A program made the translations under genes and the position numbers. A stretch of DNA of 64,000 nt from Antarcticimicrobium sp033791545. Its GTDB lineage: Bacteria > Pseudomonadota > Alphaproteobacteria > Rhodobacterales > Rhodobacteraceae. Below the pieces are notes generated by a model. That model did not search any database, was not told the origin of the DNA, and saw only the letters and a list, made by a program, of their open reading frames with translations. The DNA is taken from the NCBI GenBank assembly GCA_033791545.1, contig JASJGL010000062.1, positions 56,310 to 120,309 of the forward strand, given 5' to 3'. Position 1 is the first letter of the stretch, and every line of letters starts with the position of its first letter. Shown here piece after piece: positions 54,364-61,958 of this stretch.

Positions 54364-55216
54364 TGTGCGCCCCTTTGCGACCAGAGGCGCGGTCGGCCAC
54401 CACGGCTTGCAGCATCAAGAGGCCAAGCATCACCGCAATCAACACCATCGAAAGCGCAGCGCCAAAGGGCCAGTCGTTGGCGGTCAGGAATTGCGCGTAA
54501 ACAAGGTTGCCGATCATCTGAAACTGGCCCCCACCCAACAGAGCCGGGGTCACGAAATTGCCGATGGACAGGACGAAGACAAAGACAAACCCGGTGGCAA
54601 TGCCCGGCACTGTCATCGGCAGGGTCACGCGGCGGAATGTGGTCCAGCCGGACGCGCCCAGATCGCGCGAGGCCTCTGAAATGTCGGGGTTGAGCCGGGA
54701 CAAGGGCGCGTAGCAGCTTAGAATGACAAACGGCAGGTAATTGTAGACGAGGCCAATCACCACGGCTTGTTCCGAGTACAACATGCTGGGCAATTCGCCC
54801 TCGAACCCGATCCAGCGGGCAAGGTTCACGATCAGCCCTTCGCGGTTGAGCAACACGATCCAGGCATAGGTGCGCACCAAATAGTTCGACCAGAACGGCA
54901 ACACGGCAAAAAACAAGAGTATGGCTTGATTTCGGCGCGGCATCGCGGCGATGGCATAGGCTGCCGCATAGCCCAACACGCAGGCGATCGCGGCGGACAG
55001 GCCGGCGATCCCAGCGGATTTCAGGAAAATCTTGAAATACAGCGGGTCAAACACCAGCGCGAGGTTCTCAAGCGTGAACGTGTACTCGATCCCGCCGTAA
55101 ATGCCGCGCCGGAAAAATGCGAGCACGAGGATGAGCAAACAGGGCACGACCATCAACCCGAACAGCCACAGCATGGCGGGGGTCATCAAGATCATGGGGC
55201 GGCGGTCGGTGGACAT
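54356..55216 (-). CDS. Pot-type ABC transporter permease (PotB-like)
   Basis: 286 residues, six membrane helices, EAA loop EASRDLGASGWTTFRRVTLP. Starts 104 bases after the binding-protein gene; a hairpin in that gap may lower its expression relative to the binding protein. Confidence 0.94.
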   Translation of the reverse strand: MSTDRRPMILMTPAMLWLFGLMVVPCLLILVLAFFRRGIYGGIEYTFTLENLALVFDPLYFKIFLKSAGIAGLSAAIACVLGYAAAYAIAAMPRRNQAILLFFAVLPFWSNYLVRTYAWIVLLNREGLIVNLARWIGFEGELPSMLYSEQAVVIGLVYNYLPFVILSCYAPLSRLNPDISEASRDLGASGWTTFRRVTLPMTVPGIATGFVFVFVLSIGNFVTPALLGGGQFQMIGNLVYAQFLTANDWPFGAALSMVLIAVMLGLLMLQAVVADRASGRKGAHNG

Positions 55217-55272
55217 AAAGCAACCCTATGCTGAACGGGTCAGCATCAATGGATGTGACAATGGAGAGGGGA

Positions 55273-55299
55273 GTCCCGCCGCCCAATAGGGGGCGGGAC
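55273..55299 (-). promoter_or_regulatory. intercistronic hairpin between binding-protein and permease genes
   Basis: GTCCCGCC and GGCGGGAC arms with an inner GCCC/GGGG contribution and AATA loop. Placed 21 bases after the binding-protein stop, as in many ABC operons where such a stem protects the 5' mRNA part. Confidence 0.65.
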
Positions 55300-55320
55300 C
55301 ACGGGAAAAGGGCGTTCGGA

Positions 55321-56364
55321 TCAGTTCGCCTTGATCTCGGACACGAGGCGAGAATATTCGCGCTGGGCGGCGCCCACGTCACGCAATTGCTCGAACTTCA
55401 ACATCTCTGCCGGTGCCATGCCCATGTTCGGGAAGGTCTCGATCAGCGTCGGGTCCACACCCTCCATCGCGGCCTTGTTCGGCACTTTGTAGAGGATGTT
55501 CTCGGCGGACCAACGGTGGTTCTTGGCGTCCAGAATGTAATTCACAAACGCATAGGCGGCGTCTTTGTGCTCGGAGGACTTCAGGATCACCATGGTGTCG
55601 ACCCAAAGATCAGACCCTTCGGACGGGATCACATATTTGATGTCGGGATTTTCGCCGATACCATAGTTGCACCAGCCATCCCAAGCCTGCACCAATTCCG
55701 CTTCGCCAGACACCAGCTTGGCGTAGAATGTGGTGTCGTCATAGGCCAGCAAGGTGCCCTTGGCCTTGATCAAGAGGTCCCGCACTTCGGCCATCTTTGC
55801 CGGGGCGGTTTCGTTCACCGAATAGCCAAGCGCCAATTGACCCGCCGCCAGCAACCAACGATCGGTCGCAAGCATGGTCGTCTTGCCGGAAACGGCCTCG
55901 GTGGGTTCCAAGAGATCATACCAGGACGTCGGTTCCGCAACCAGATCGGAGCGATAGCACAGACCCGTCGTGCCCCAGGCGTAGGGCAGCGAGAACATAT
56001 TGCCCGGATCATGCGGAAGCTCCGTGGCTTCGGTGTACAGATTGGCGATGTTGGGGATTTTGTCATGGTCGAGATCTTCGGCCAAACCAAGGTTGTGCAG
56101 GACTTCGGCAAACGGCGAGGACACAAAGACAACGTCATAGCCCGCGCCTTTTGACGCGATCAGTTTGCCCATGATTTCTTCGTTCGTGGCGTGCAACACC
56201 AGTTCCGCTTCGTTGCCGGTTTCGGCGTTGAACGTGTCAATCGCGTCGGCGGCCATATAGCCGTCCCAGTTTGACACGGTGAGCGGCTCAGCCAGCACCG
56301 GCGCGGTCATCGCAGCCAGTGTCACGGTCAAGCAAACGCCGTTGCGCAGTCTGTGTCGTCTCAT
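55321..56364 (-). CDS. Pot-type periplasmic binding protein (polyamine-like substrate)
   Basis: 347 residues with a signal peptide (CLTVTLAAMTAPVLA). The mature part opens LTVSNWDGYMAADAID, the PotD/PotF pattern. SSPFAEVL, WDGWCNYGI and PSEGSDLWVDTMVI carry aromatic and acidic residues that bind polyamines in PotD/PotF. It should deliver an amine or cationic compound to the PotB/PotC-like permeases. ATG at 56364 was taken because GGAGG precedes it; an earlier start at 56379 lacks one. First gene of the 11-gene minus-strand operon. Confidence 0.92.
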   Translation of the reverse strand: MRRHRLRNGVCLTVTLAAMTAPVLAEPLTVSNWDGYMAADAIDTFNAETGNEAELVLHATNEEIMGKLIASKGAGYDVVFVSSPFAEVLHNLGLAEDLDHDKIPNIANLYTEATELPHDPGNMFSLPYAWGTTGLCYRSDLVAEPTSWYDLLEPTEAVSGKTTMLATDRWLLAAGQLALGYSVNETAPAKMAEVRDLLIKAKGTLLAYDDTTFYAKLVSGEAELVQAWDGWCNYGIGENPDIKYVIPSEGSDLWVDTMVILKSSEHKDAAYAFVNYILDAKNHRWSAENILYKVPNKAAMEGVDPTLIETFPNMGMAPAEMLKFEQLRDVGAAQREYSRLVSEIKAN

Positions 56365-56397
56365 AGACGTAACCTCCAAAGTGGTCTGTTGGACTGT

Positions 56398-56413
56398 CCG
56401 AACCGTGGTTCGG
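56398..56413. promoter_or_regulatory. candidate GntR operator in the divergent promoter region
   Basis: CCGAACC-GT-GGTTCGG, a perfect 7-bp inverted repeat with 2-base centre, 34 bases before the binding-protein start codon. The AT-rich stretch next to it (with TATTAATA at 56454-56461) is the likely promoter zone for both directions. Alternatively the repeat folds as a 5' UTR hairpin. Confidence 0.5.
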
Positions 56414-56560
56414 GAATTTGTGTTGCGATTCTTCTTGATCGCTATAGTCTCAGTATTAATAGCAGAAATTATACGTCAATTTGTTTTTGCGGTCTTTTTT
56501 CAGGAGGGGCTCTCGATCCGCACGTCACGCCCCTAAACGCCCGCCTCACAGGAGAGGCCC

Positions 56561-57493
56561 ATGCCGAGATCACGCAGCAACGCGCGCCAAAATCATCTGA
56601 AACTGGCTCGCCAGATCATTGAATTCATTCTTGAACGCGACTTGAGTAAGGGAGATCACCTTCCGGAATCCGTGCTGTCCGAGGCCTGCGGTGTCTCTAG
56701 GACACCGATTCGATCCGCCCTTAAATTACTGGAGCAGAAGGATATTGTTCAAAGGCGCGAGGAGGGGGGATTTTTCCTCAATCTCGCACCAGAGGCGCTT
56801 TCGCCGGATATCTCTTCTGATCTCGATGACATGGAGGGCTCTCTGGCGGCCCGCATTCTTTCGGATCGTGCCGAGCGACGTCTTTCAGATGTTCAGTCCG
56901 TAAGTGCGCTTGTCCGGCGCTATGGTGCGCCGAGATCATCTGTACTAAATTCGTTAAAAATACTGTCTTCAGACGGGGTCGTCGTCCAGCTTCCGGGGCG
57001 CGCCTGGGCGTTTCAGCCGATGCTGGACTCGCCAAACGCGATTGAGGAGAGCCTCGCCTTTCGACTGACGCTTGAACCACAGGCCATTCTGACCCCGGGT
57101 TTTCAGGTCGACAGCCAAAAGATCGGTCTGATGCGTCAACAGACGGAAGACTTCCTCCAACGCCCGGATGGAAAGCTCAGCTCCTCGGCCTTTTTGCGTC
57201 TGGACTGCGCCTTTCACAGCTTTATCGCGGAAAGCTCCGGCAACCGCTTTGCCCGCGGCGTGCTTTTGGCCCATCAAAGACTGCGGCTTTCGACGCAAAA
57301 GGATCACACCATCGCAGACTTTCGCCTCCGCCAATCCCTCAATGAGCATTTGGGTATTCTCGACAGCTTGGAGCGGATGCAACTTCAACTTGCCGCCGAC
57401 CAAATGGTGCTGCATCTGCGGCGCAGCCAGATCCGCAGGCCGCAAACGGTCAATCGCGGCATTCTTCCCCTCGCGCGCGGAGGCCCTCTTTGA
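56561..57493 (+). CDS. GntR-family regulator with two winged-helix units
   Basis: 310 residues. First winged helix ~12-73 (ARQIIEFILERDLSKGDHL, SEACGVSRTPIRSALKLLEQ). A second, similar unit spans ~95-150 (ARILSDRAERRLSDVQSVSALVRRYGAP, SSVLNSLKILSSDGVV). The C-terminal helical domain (~165-300) is FCD-like, with DCAFHSFIAESSGNRF and the His residues of the metal/ligand site. AGGAGA 7 bases before the ATG. Overlaps the following glycosyltransferase gene by 4 bases and is divergent from the transporter operon, which it probably controls. Confidence 0.85.
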   Translation: MPRSRSNARQNHLKLARQIIEFILERDLSKGDHLPESVLSEACGVSRTPIRSALKLLEQKDIVQRREEGGFFLNLAPEALSPDISSDLDDMEGSLAARILSDRAERRLSDVQSVSALVRRYGAPRSSVLNSLKILSSDGVVVQLPGRAWAFQPMLDSPNAIEESLAFRLTLEPQAILTPGFQVDSQKIGLMRQQTEDFLQRPDGKLSSSAFLRLDCAFHSFIAESSGNRFARGVLLAHQRLRLSTQKDHTIADFRLRQSLNEHLGILDSLERMQLQLAADQMVLHLRRSQIRRPQTVNRGILPLARGGPL

Positions 57494-58764
57494 CGAAACC
57501 CATTATCGCCCTTTTCCCCGAGGCCAGCTTTGGCTCCGCGCTCAATTGCGTCGGCATCGCACAGGAGTTGCAACGCAATGGTGCCGTCCCGGTGTTTCTA
57601 TGCCATTCGGGATTCAACGGCGTTTTTGCCGAATATGGGTTCAAGGAATACCAACTTCCGGCCTCTGCTGCCTCGCGCCCGCAAACCGAGGACACATGGC
57701 AGACCTTCGTTACCGCCCACGTCGCCCATTTCAACCAAGACCCGATGGCGCAACTGAACAGCTATGTTGCGCCGACTTGGGACGCGATCGTTGATACCGC
57801 CATTCGGGCCGAAGAGGGGCTTGAAAGCCTGCTCAAACGGATCAAACCTGCGGGGATCGTGCTCGACAACGTCATCATGTTCCCGGCCATCGCCAATGCT
57901 GGCGTACCTTGGATTCGGGTGGTGTCCTGTACGGAAACCGAAATTCCTGACGCGAATGTGCCGCCCTATCTCTCAGGTCTGGCCGCAGACGATCCCGCGC
58001 GCCCGGCCTTTGAGGCGCGCTATCTCGAGGTCACGGCGCCCGCGCATCACAGATTTAACGAGTTTCGCGGCCAGCGCGGCCTCGCCCCCCTGCCTGCGGG
58101 GCAGTTTTTGGAACCTTCGCCCCATTTGAACCTGCTTCTTGCGCCCACGGCAATCCGCCATGAGCGCGCTGCGCCCTTGCCCGAGGATCGTTTTGTGTTT
58201 CTCGAAGGTTGCGTGCGCGAAGAGGCGCAATTCGACCCGCCGCCCTTGCCCGTGAACGAAGGGCCGATCGTCTATATGAGCTTTGGTAGCCTTGGCGCCA
58301 TCGACACAGATCTGTTTGCGCGGATGATCACCGTCTTCGCTGCGATCCCGGCTCGTTTCTTTGTCAACGTCGGGGGCTTTCTGGAGAGCTACAGCCAAGT
58401 GCCCGACAATGTGTATCTGGGCAGTTGGTTCCCGCAGCCCTCGATCGTGTCGCAGGCGGATCTGTTCATCCACCATGGCGGCAACAACAGCTATTGCGAG
58501 GCGCTGTACTTTGGCGTGCCGTCCCTGATCATGCCCTATTGTTGGGATGGTCACGACAATGGCTTGCGGGTCAAGCAGACGGGTACCGGCGATTTTTTGC
58601 AGCGCAACGATTGGACCGCAGCGCAATTGAGCAATGTGATTTCCGCCCTGCTTGGGGATACAGAGATGCTTGGGCATTTGAAAAAAATATCCGAGCAGAT
58701 GAAAGCAACCCCCGGGACGGTGGTGGCGGCGCAGTCGATTTTTCAAGCGATTGCGGGGTCTTAG
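57490..58764 (+). CDS. GT1-family glycosyltransferase B, paralogue of A
   Basis: 424 residues, same architecture as the protein at 51216: ALFPEASFGSALNCVGIA, VYMSFGSLGAIDTD, WFPQPSIVSQ, HHGGNNSYCEALYFGVPSLIMPYCWDGHDN. The donor half is much more alike than the acceptor half, so the two probably use the same sugar donor on different acceptors. Cytosolic. Translationally coupled to the GntR gene, so regulator and enzyme are produced together. A terminator follows. Confidence 0.9.
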   Translation: MTKPIIALFPEASFGSALNCVGIAQELQRNGAVPVFLCHSGFNGVFAEYGFKEYQLPASAASRPQTEDTWQTFVTAHVAHFNQDPMAQLNSYVAPTWDAIVDTAIRAEEGLESLLKRIKPAGIVLDNVIMFPAIANAGVPWIRVVSCTETEIPDANVPPYLSGLAADDPARPAFEARYLEVTAPAHHRFNEFRGQRGLAPLPAGQFLEPSPHLNLLLAPTAIRHERAAPLPEDRFVFLEGCVREEAQFDPPPLPVNEGPIVYMSFGSLGAIDTDLFARMITVFAAIPARFFVNVGGFLESYSQVPDNVYLGSWFPQPSIVSQADLFIHHGGNNSYCEALYFGVPSLIMPYCWDGHDNGLRVKQTGTGDFLQRNDWTAAQLSNVISALLGDTEMLGHLKKISEQMKATPGTVVAAQSIFQAIAGS

Positions 58765-59074
58765 GCTTGGCGTCTTCAGACCGGTGTCACATCTCTGGAG
58801 AGGCGGGCTCTGGCGGCTGTGGTTTGCCACGAGCCCTTTTGCACCCTGTGATGGGGGCCATGGTCTGGGCTTGCTCTTGGCGACGAAAGGGCGATGGGGT
58901 CGAGCGGACGCGCGCGGCAAAATCCTGATTGCGCGGAAGGGGCGTGACCTCCGTGCGACATCGGTGCTACAAGCCCGGCGCCGAGTGCCTCAAGTGAAGC
59001 ACCGGAGCGCCAAAACGACGGGAAACTCAGAGAGCCAGCGGGAAGCATCCGCAGGAAAGGCATCGGAAGAGGCT
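58765..59074. other. 310-bp region between glycosyltransferase B and dusA
   Basis: Contains the terminator at 58805-58840 and, further on, the dusA leader. The reading frame of dusA stays open through it, but without protein-like sequence. No gene. Confidence 0.6.
58805..58840 (+). terminator. intrinsic terminator after glycosyltransferase B
   Basis: GGGCTC-TGGC stem against GCCA-c-GAGCCC, followed directly by TTTT, 40 bases after the stop codon. Confidence 0.75.
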
Positions 59075-60094
59075 ATGAAAACAAGGGAATATCCGGTTTC
59101 CAAGGCTTCCCGTCTCTCCGTCGCCCCGATGATGGACTGGACGGATCGCCACTGTCGCTATTTCCATCGCCTGCTAAGCCGGGAGACGCTGCTGTATACC
59201 GAGATGGTGACCGCGCCGGCCTTGGTGCGGGGCGGGGCGCTGCATCTGCTTGAGCACAATCCGCAGGAGCATCCGGTTGCCTTGCAGCTTGGGGGGGCCG
59301 ACCCGGTCGAACTGGCGCAGGCGGCCCGGTTGGGCGCTGCTGAGGGGTATGACGAGATCAACCTCAATTGCGGCTGCCCCTCGGACCGGGTGCAATCGGG
59401 CGCCTTTGGCGCAGTGCTGATGACGCAGGCGCCGCTGGTGGCCGACTGTGTGGCGGCGATGCGCGCGGCGGTGGATGTAGAGATCACGGTGAAATGTCGC
59501 ATCGGGATCGACGAGCAGACCCCGGAAAAGGTCTTGCCCGAGTTCCTGTCGCAGGTGGCGGCGGCGGGATGCGGCCGCTTTATCATCCATGCGCGCAAGG
59601 CTTGGCTGCAAGGGTTGTCGCCAAAGGATAACCGTAGCATTCCGCCGCTGGACTATGATCTGGTGATGCGGATGAAGGCGCAGTTTCCGCATCTGCATCT
59701 TTCGATCAACGGCGGCATCGACTCGCTGGAGCAGGCGCGCGGCTTTCTGGAGGCCGGGCTTGACGGGGTGATGATCGGGCGGGCGGCCTATCACACACCG
59801 GCCGATATTCTGGCTGCGGCTGACCCGATGATCTTTGGCACTGGCCAGGTCGCCGATCCGATGCAGGTGGCGCGGGACATGCTGCCCTATATCGAAAGCC
59901 ATTTGGTGGCGGGTGGGCGGTTGCATCAGGTGACGCGGCACATGATGGGCCTGTTTGCCGGGCGCCCCGGCGCGCGCGGTTGGCGGCGGGTGTTGTCGGA
60001 AGGGGGCACCCGCCCCGGGGCCGGCCCCGAGTTGGTGCTGGAGGCGCTGGCGCGGATTGATGCGGCTGAGGCCACAAGCGATTGCGTTGGTTGA
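59075..60094 (+). CDS. dusA: tRNA-dihydrouridine(20/20a) synthase DusA
   Basis: FMN TIM-barrel enzyme reducing uridine in the tRNA D loop. 339 residues from ATG 59075, with GGAAGAGG upstream. SVAPMMDWTDRHCRYF is the DusA start; the catalytic Cys is in NLNCGCPSDRVQSG; IHARKAWLQGLSPK and NGGIDS are typical. The C-terminal RNA-binding helices follow. Alone between the glycosyltransferase terminator and the TauE/SafE gene. Confidence 0.96.
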   Translation: MKTREYPVSKASRLSVAPMMDWTDRHCRYFHRLLSRETLLYTEMVTAPALVRGGALHLLEHNPQEHPVALQLGGADPVELAQAARLGAAEGYDEINLNCGCPSDRVQSGAFGAVLMTQAPLVADCVAAMRAAVDVEITVKCRIGIDEQTPEKVLPEFLSQVAAAGCGRFIIHARKAWLQGLSPKDNRSIPPLDYDLVMRMKAQFPHLHLSINGGIDSLEQARGFLEAGLDGVMIGRAAYHTPADILAAADPMIFGTGQVADPMQVARDMLPYIESHLVAGGRLHQVTRHMMGLFAGRPGARGWRRVLSEGGTRPGAGPELVLEALARIDAAEATSDCVG

Positions 60095-60206
60095 CCCAAA
60101 ACCCTGACCCGACAAGCTGAAGCTGCGGGGCAAGGGGGGCTGGCCTAGGGTCTGGCGACGGTGTAAGTCGGCGCGCGGATCATGTGAGATCACGAAGGAG
60201 AGCCCG

Positions 60207-61043
60207 ATGGCCGGTCAGATGCCCGATACGACGCTTTTGTTGCAGATGCTGGTGATGCTGATGGTGATCGGCGGGTTCGCCGGAGTGCTGGCCGGGCTGT
60301 TGGGGGTCGGCGGCGGGATTGTTCTGGTGCCGTCCTTTTTCTATGCCTTCCAGACGCTTGGATATGGCGGGCCGCAGCTTATGCAGATGTGTCTGGCGAC
60401 CTCGCTGGCGACCATCATCGTGACCTCTGTCCGCTCGGTTCTGAGCCATAACAAGAAGGGCGCGGTGGTCTGGCCGATCCTGCGTAGCTGGGGCCCTGGC
60501 ATCGCGATGGGGGCGGTGCTGGGCGTGTTGGTGGTGGCCTCGTTGCGCTCGAGCGTGTTGCAGGGGCTGTTCGGGGTGATCGGTATCGTGATCGGGCTGT
60601 ATCTGGGGTTCGGCAAGTCCGAGTGGCGGCTGGGCGAAGAGATGCCCAAGGGGATCCGGCGCGCCGTGGTCTCGCCCATCGTGGGCTTTCTCTCGGTGCT
60701 GATGGGGATCGGGGGCGGCAGTTTCGGCGTGCCGCTGATGAGCCTGTACAATATCCCCATTCACCGCGCCGTGGCCACCGCCGCCGGGTTTGGCGTGATC
60801 ATTGCGGTGCCCTCGGTGACGGGGTTCATGCTGCTGAACATCGACCCGGCCAACCGGCCGCCGTTTTCCGTGGGGGCGGTGAATCTGCCCGCCTTTTTCG
60901 TGGTGATCGCCATGACGTTGACCACCGCGCCATGGGGGGTGAAGCTGGCGCATGCGATGGACCCCAAGCCGCTGAAGCGGATCTTTGCGGTCTTTCTGAC
61001 GCTGGTGGCGCTGAACATGCTGCGCAAGGCGCTGGGCTGGTAA
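60207..61043 (+). CDS. TauE/SafE-family permease
   Basis: 278 residues, eight membrane helices in two repeats, each with a GIGGG/GVGGG motif (AGLLGVGGGIVLVPSFF, GIGGGSFGVPLMSLY). Members export sulfite, sulfoacetate or related organosulfur anions. AAGGAG precedes the ATG. No sulfonate genes adjoin, so the substrate is open. Confidence 0.9.
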   Translation: MAGQMPDTTLLLQMLVMLMVIGGFAGVLAGLLGVGGGIVLVPSFFYAFQTLGYGGPQLMQMCLATSLATIIVTSVRSVLSHNKKGAVVWPILRSWGPGIAMGAVLGVLVVASLRSSVLQGLFGVIGIVIGLYLGFGKSEWRLGEEMPKGIRRAVVSPIVGFLSVLMGIGGGSFGVPLMSLYNIPIHRAVATAAGFGVIIAVPSVTGFMLLNIDPANRPPFSVGAVNLPAFFVVIAMTLTTAPWGVKLAHAMDPKPLKRIFAVFLTLVALNMLRKALGW

Positions 61044-61128
61044 ATCCGCCCATGTTGGCGTGCGCAAGCGCCGCAAACGCCCGACCATGACCCACGCCCG
61101 GCCATGATCCGGCGCAAAGCGCGCGTCC

Positions 61129-61166
61129 CCCGGCTTCTTCTTGGTAAAAATACTCCCGCCGGAGGC
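61129..61166 (-). repeat. 38-bp interspersed repeat, perfect copy B
   Basis: Reverse complement of 41941-41978 without a single difference. It lies 70 bases downstream of the DUF1289 gene in that gene's own direction, so the CTCC/GGAG hairpin plus T-run could end the ccmI-ruvX-DUF1289 transcript. Confidence 0.9.
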
Positions 61167-61236
61167 AGGCGGCACCACAGGAGCCGCCACTTTGGGCATT
61201 CCTGCTGGGCAGTCAGCCCTTCAGTTCGCTCGCGCC

Positions 61237-61479
61237 TCAGCCCTGCGCTTCGCCATTCAGCCGGGCGGCGCGGCCGCCGCGACGTCGGGCCAGACGTGGG
61301 GCGCGCTCTGGCAGGCTCGCCGTGATGGTGCGGCGTTCCTCTGCTGTCATGCGCGACCACGCGGCGATTTCGTCGAGGCTGCGCAGACAGCCGGTGCATA
61401 GCCGTTCTTGTGGATGCACGACACAGATCTTGACGCAGGGGCTCTCGATCTCGTCGCGGCTCCAGACCTGCTCCATCAC
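61237..61479 (-). CDS. DUF1289 small cysteine-rich protein
   Basis: 80 residues. ESPCVKICVVHPQERLCTGCLRSLDEIAAW is the DUF1289 core with four conserved cysteines (C-x3-C-x8-C-x2-C), which likely bind zinc or an Fe-S cluster. The Arg-rich C-terminus may contact nucleic acid. Overlaps ruvX by 4 bases. Function unknown. Confidence 0.9.
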   Translation of the reverse strand: MMEQVWSRDEIESPCVKICVVHPQERLCTGCLRSLDEIAAWSRMTAEERRTITASLPERAPRLARRRGGRAARLNGEAQG

Positions 61480-61958
61480 CGTTCGCCTTCCGTCTTCATG
61501 TGGCGCATCCGATCCAGCGCCCCTTGCAGGATATACGAGGCGGCGACGTTGTCGATCCGCTCGGCGCGACGCTTTCGAGATGTATCCGCCTCCAGCAGCG
61601 CGCGTTCAGCGGCGACAGAGCTAAGCCGCTCGTCCCAGAAGCCGATCGGAAGGTCGGTGAGCCGGGACAGGTTGCGGGCAAAAGAGCGGGTGGACTGGCA
61701 GCGTGGGCCTTCGCTGCCGTCCATGTTGCGGGGCAGGCCCAGAACGATGCCGCCGACCTCACGGTCGTTGATGATCTCCAGCAACCGCTGCGCATCCAGC
61801 GTGAACTTCTTGCGCCAGACGGTTTCCAGCGGGCTCGCTGCGGCGCCGATACGGTCGGACACGGCGACGCCGATGGTCTTGTCGCCCAGATCCAACCCGA
61901 TCAGTGCCACCATCGGCGACAGGGCGGTGACGAAGTCCTCGAACACGTTCACAATCAC
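61476..61958 (-). CDS. ruvX: YqgF/RuvX-type nuclease (putative pre-16S rRNA nuclease)
   Basis: 160 residues, RNase H-like fold: IGLDLGDKTIGVAVSD, then IVLGLPRNMDGSEG, DERLSSVAAERALLEA and the final Asp in ERIDNVAASYILQ. E. coli YqgF is implicated in 16S 5'-end processing; older names call it a Holliday junction resolvase. The first ATG overlaps the ccmI stop (ATGA); a second ATG 45 bases on would match the usual N-terminus better. Confidence 0.93.
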   Translation of the reverse strand: MIVNVFEDFVTALSPMVALIGLDLGDKTIGVAVSDRIGAAASPLETVWRKKFTLDAQRLLEIINDREVGGIVLGLPRNMDGSEGPRCQSTRSFARNLSRLTDLPIGFWDERLSSVAAERALLEADTSRKRRAERIDNVAASYILQGALDRMRHMKTEGER

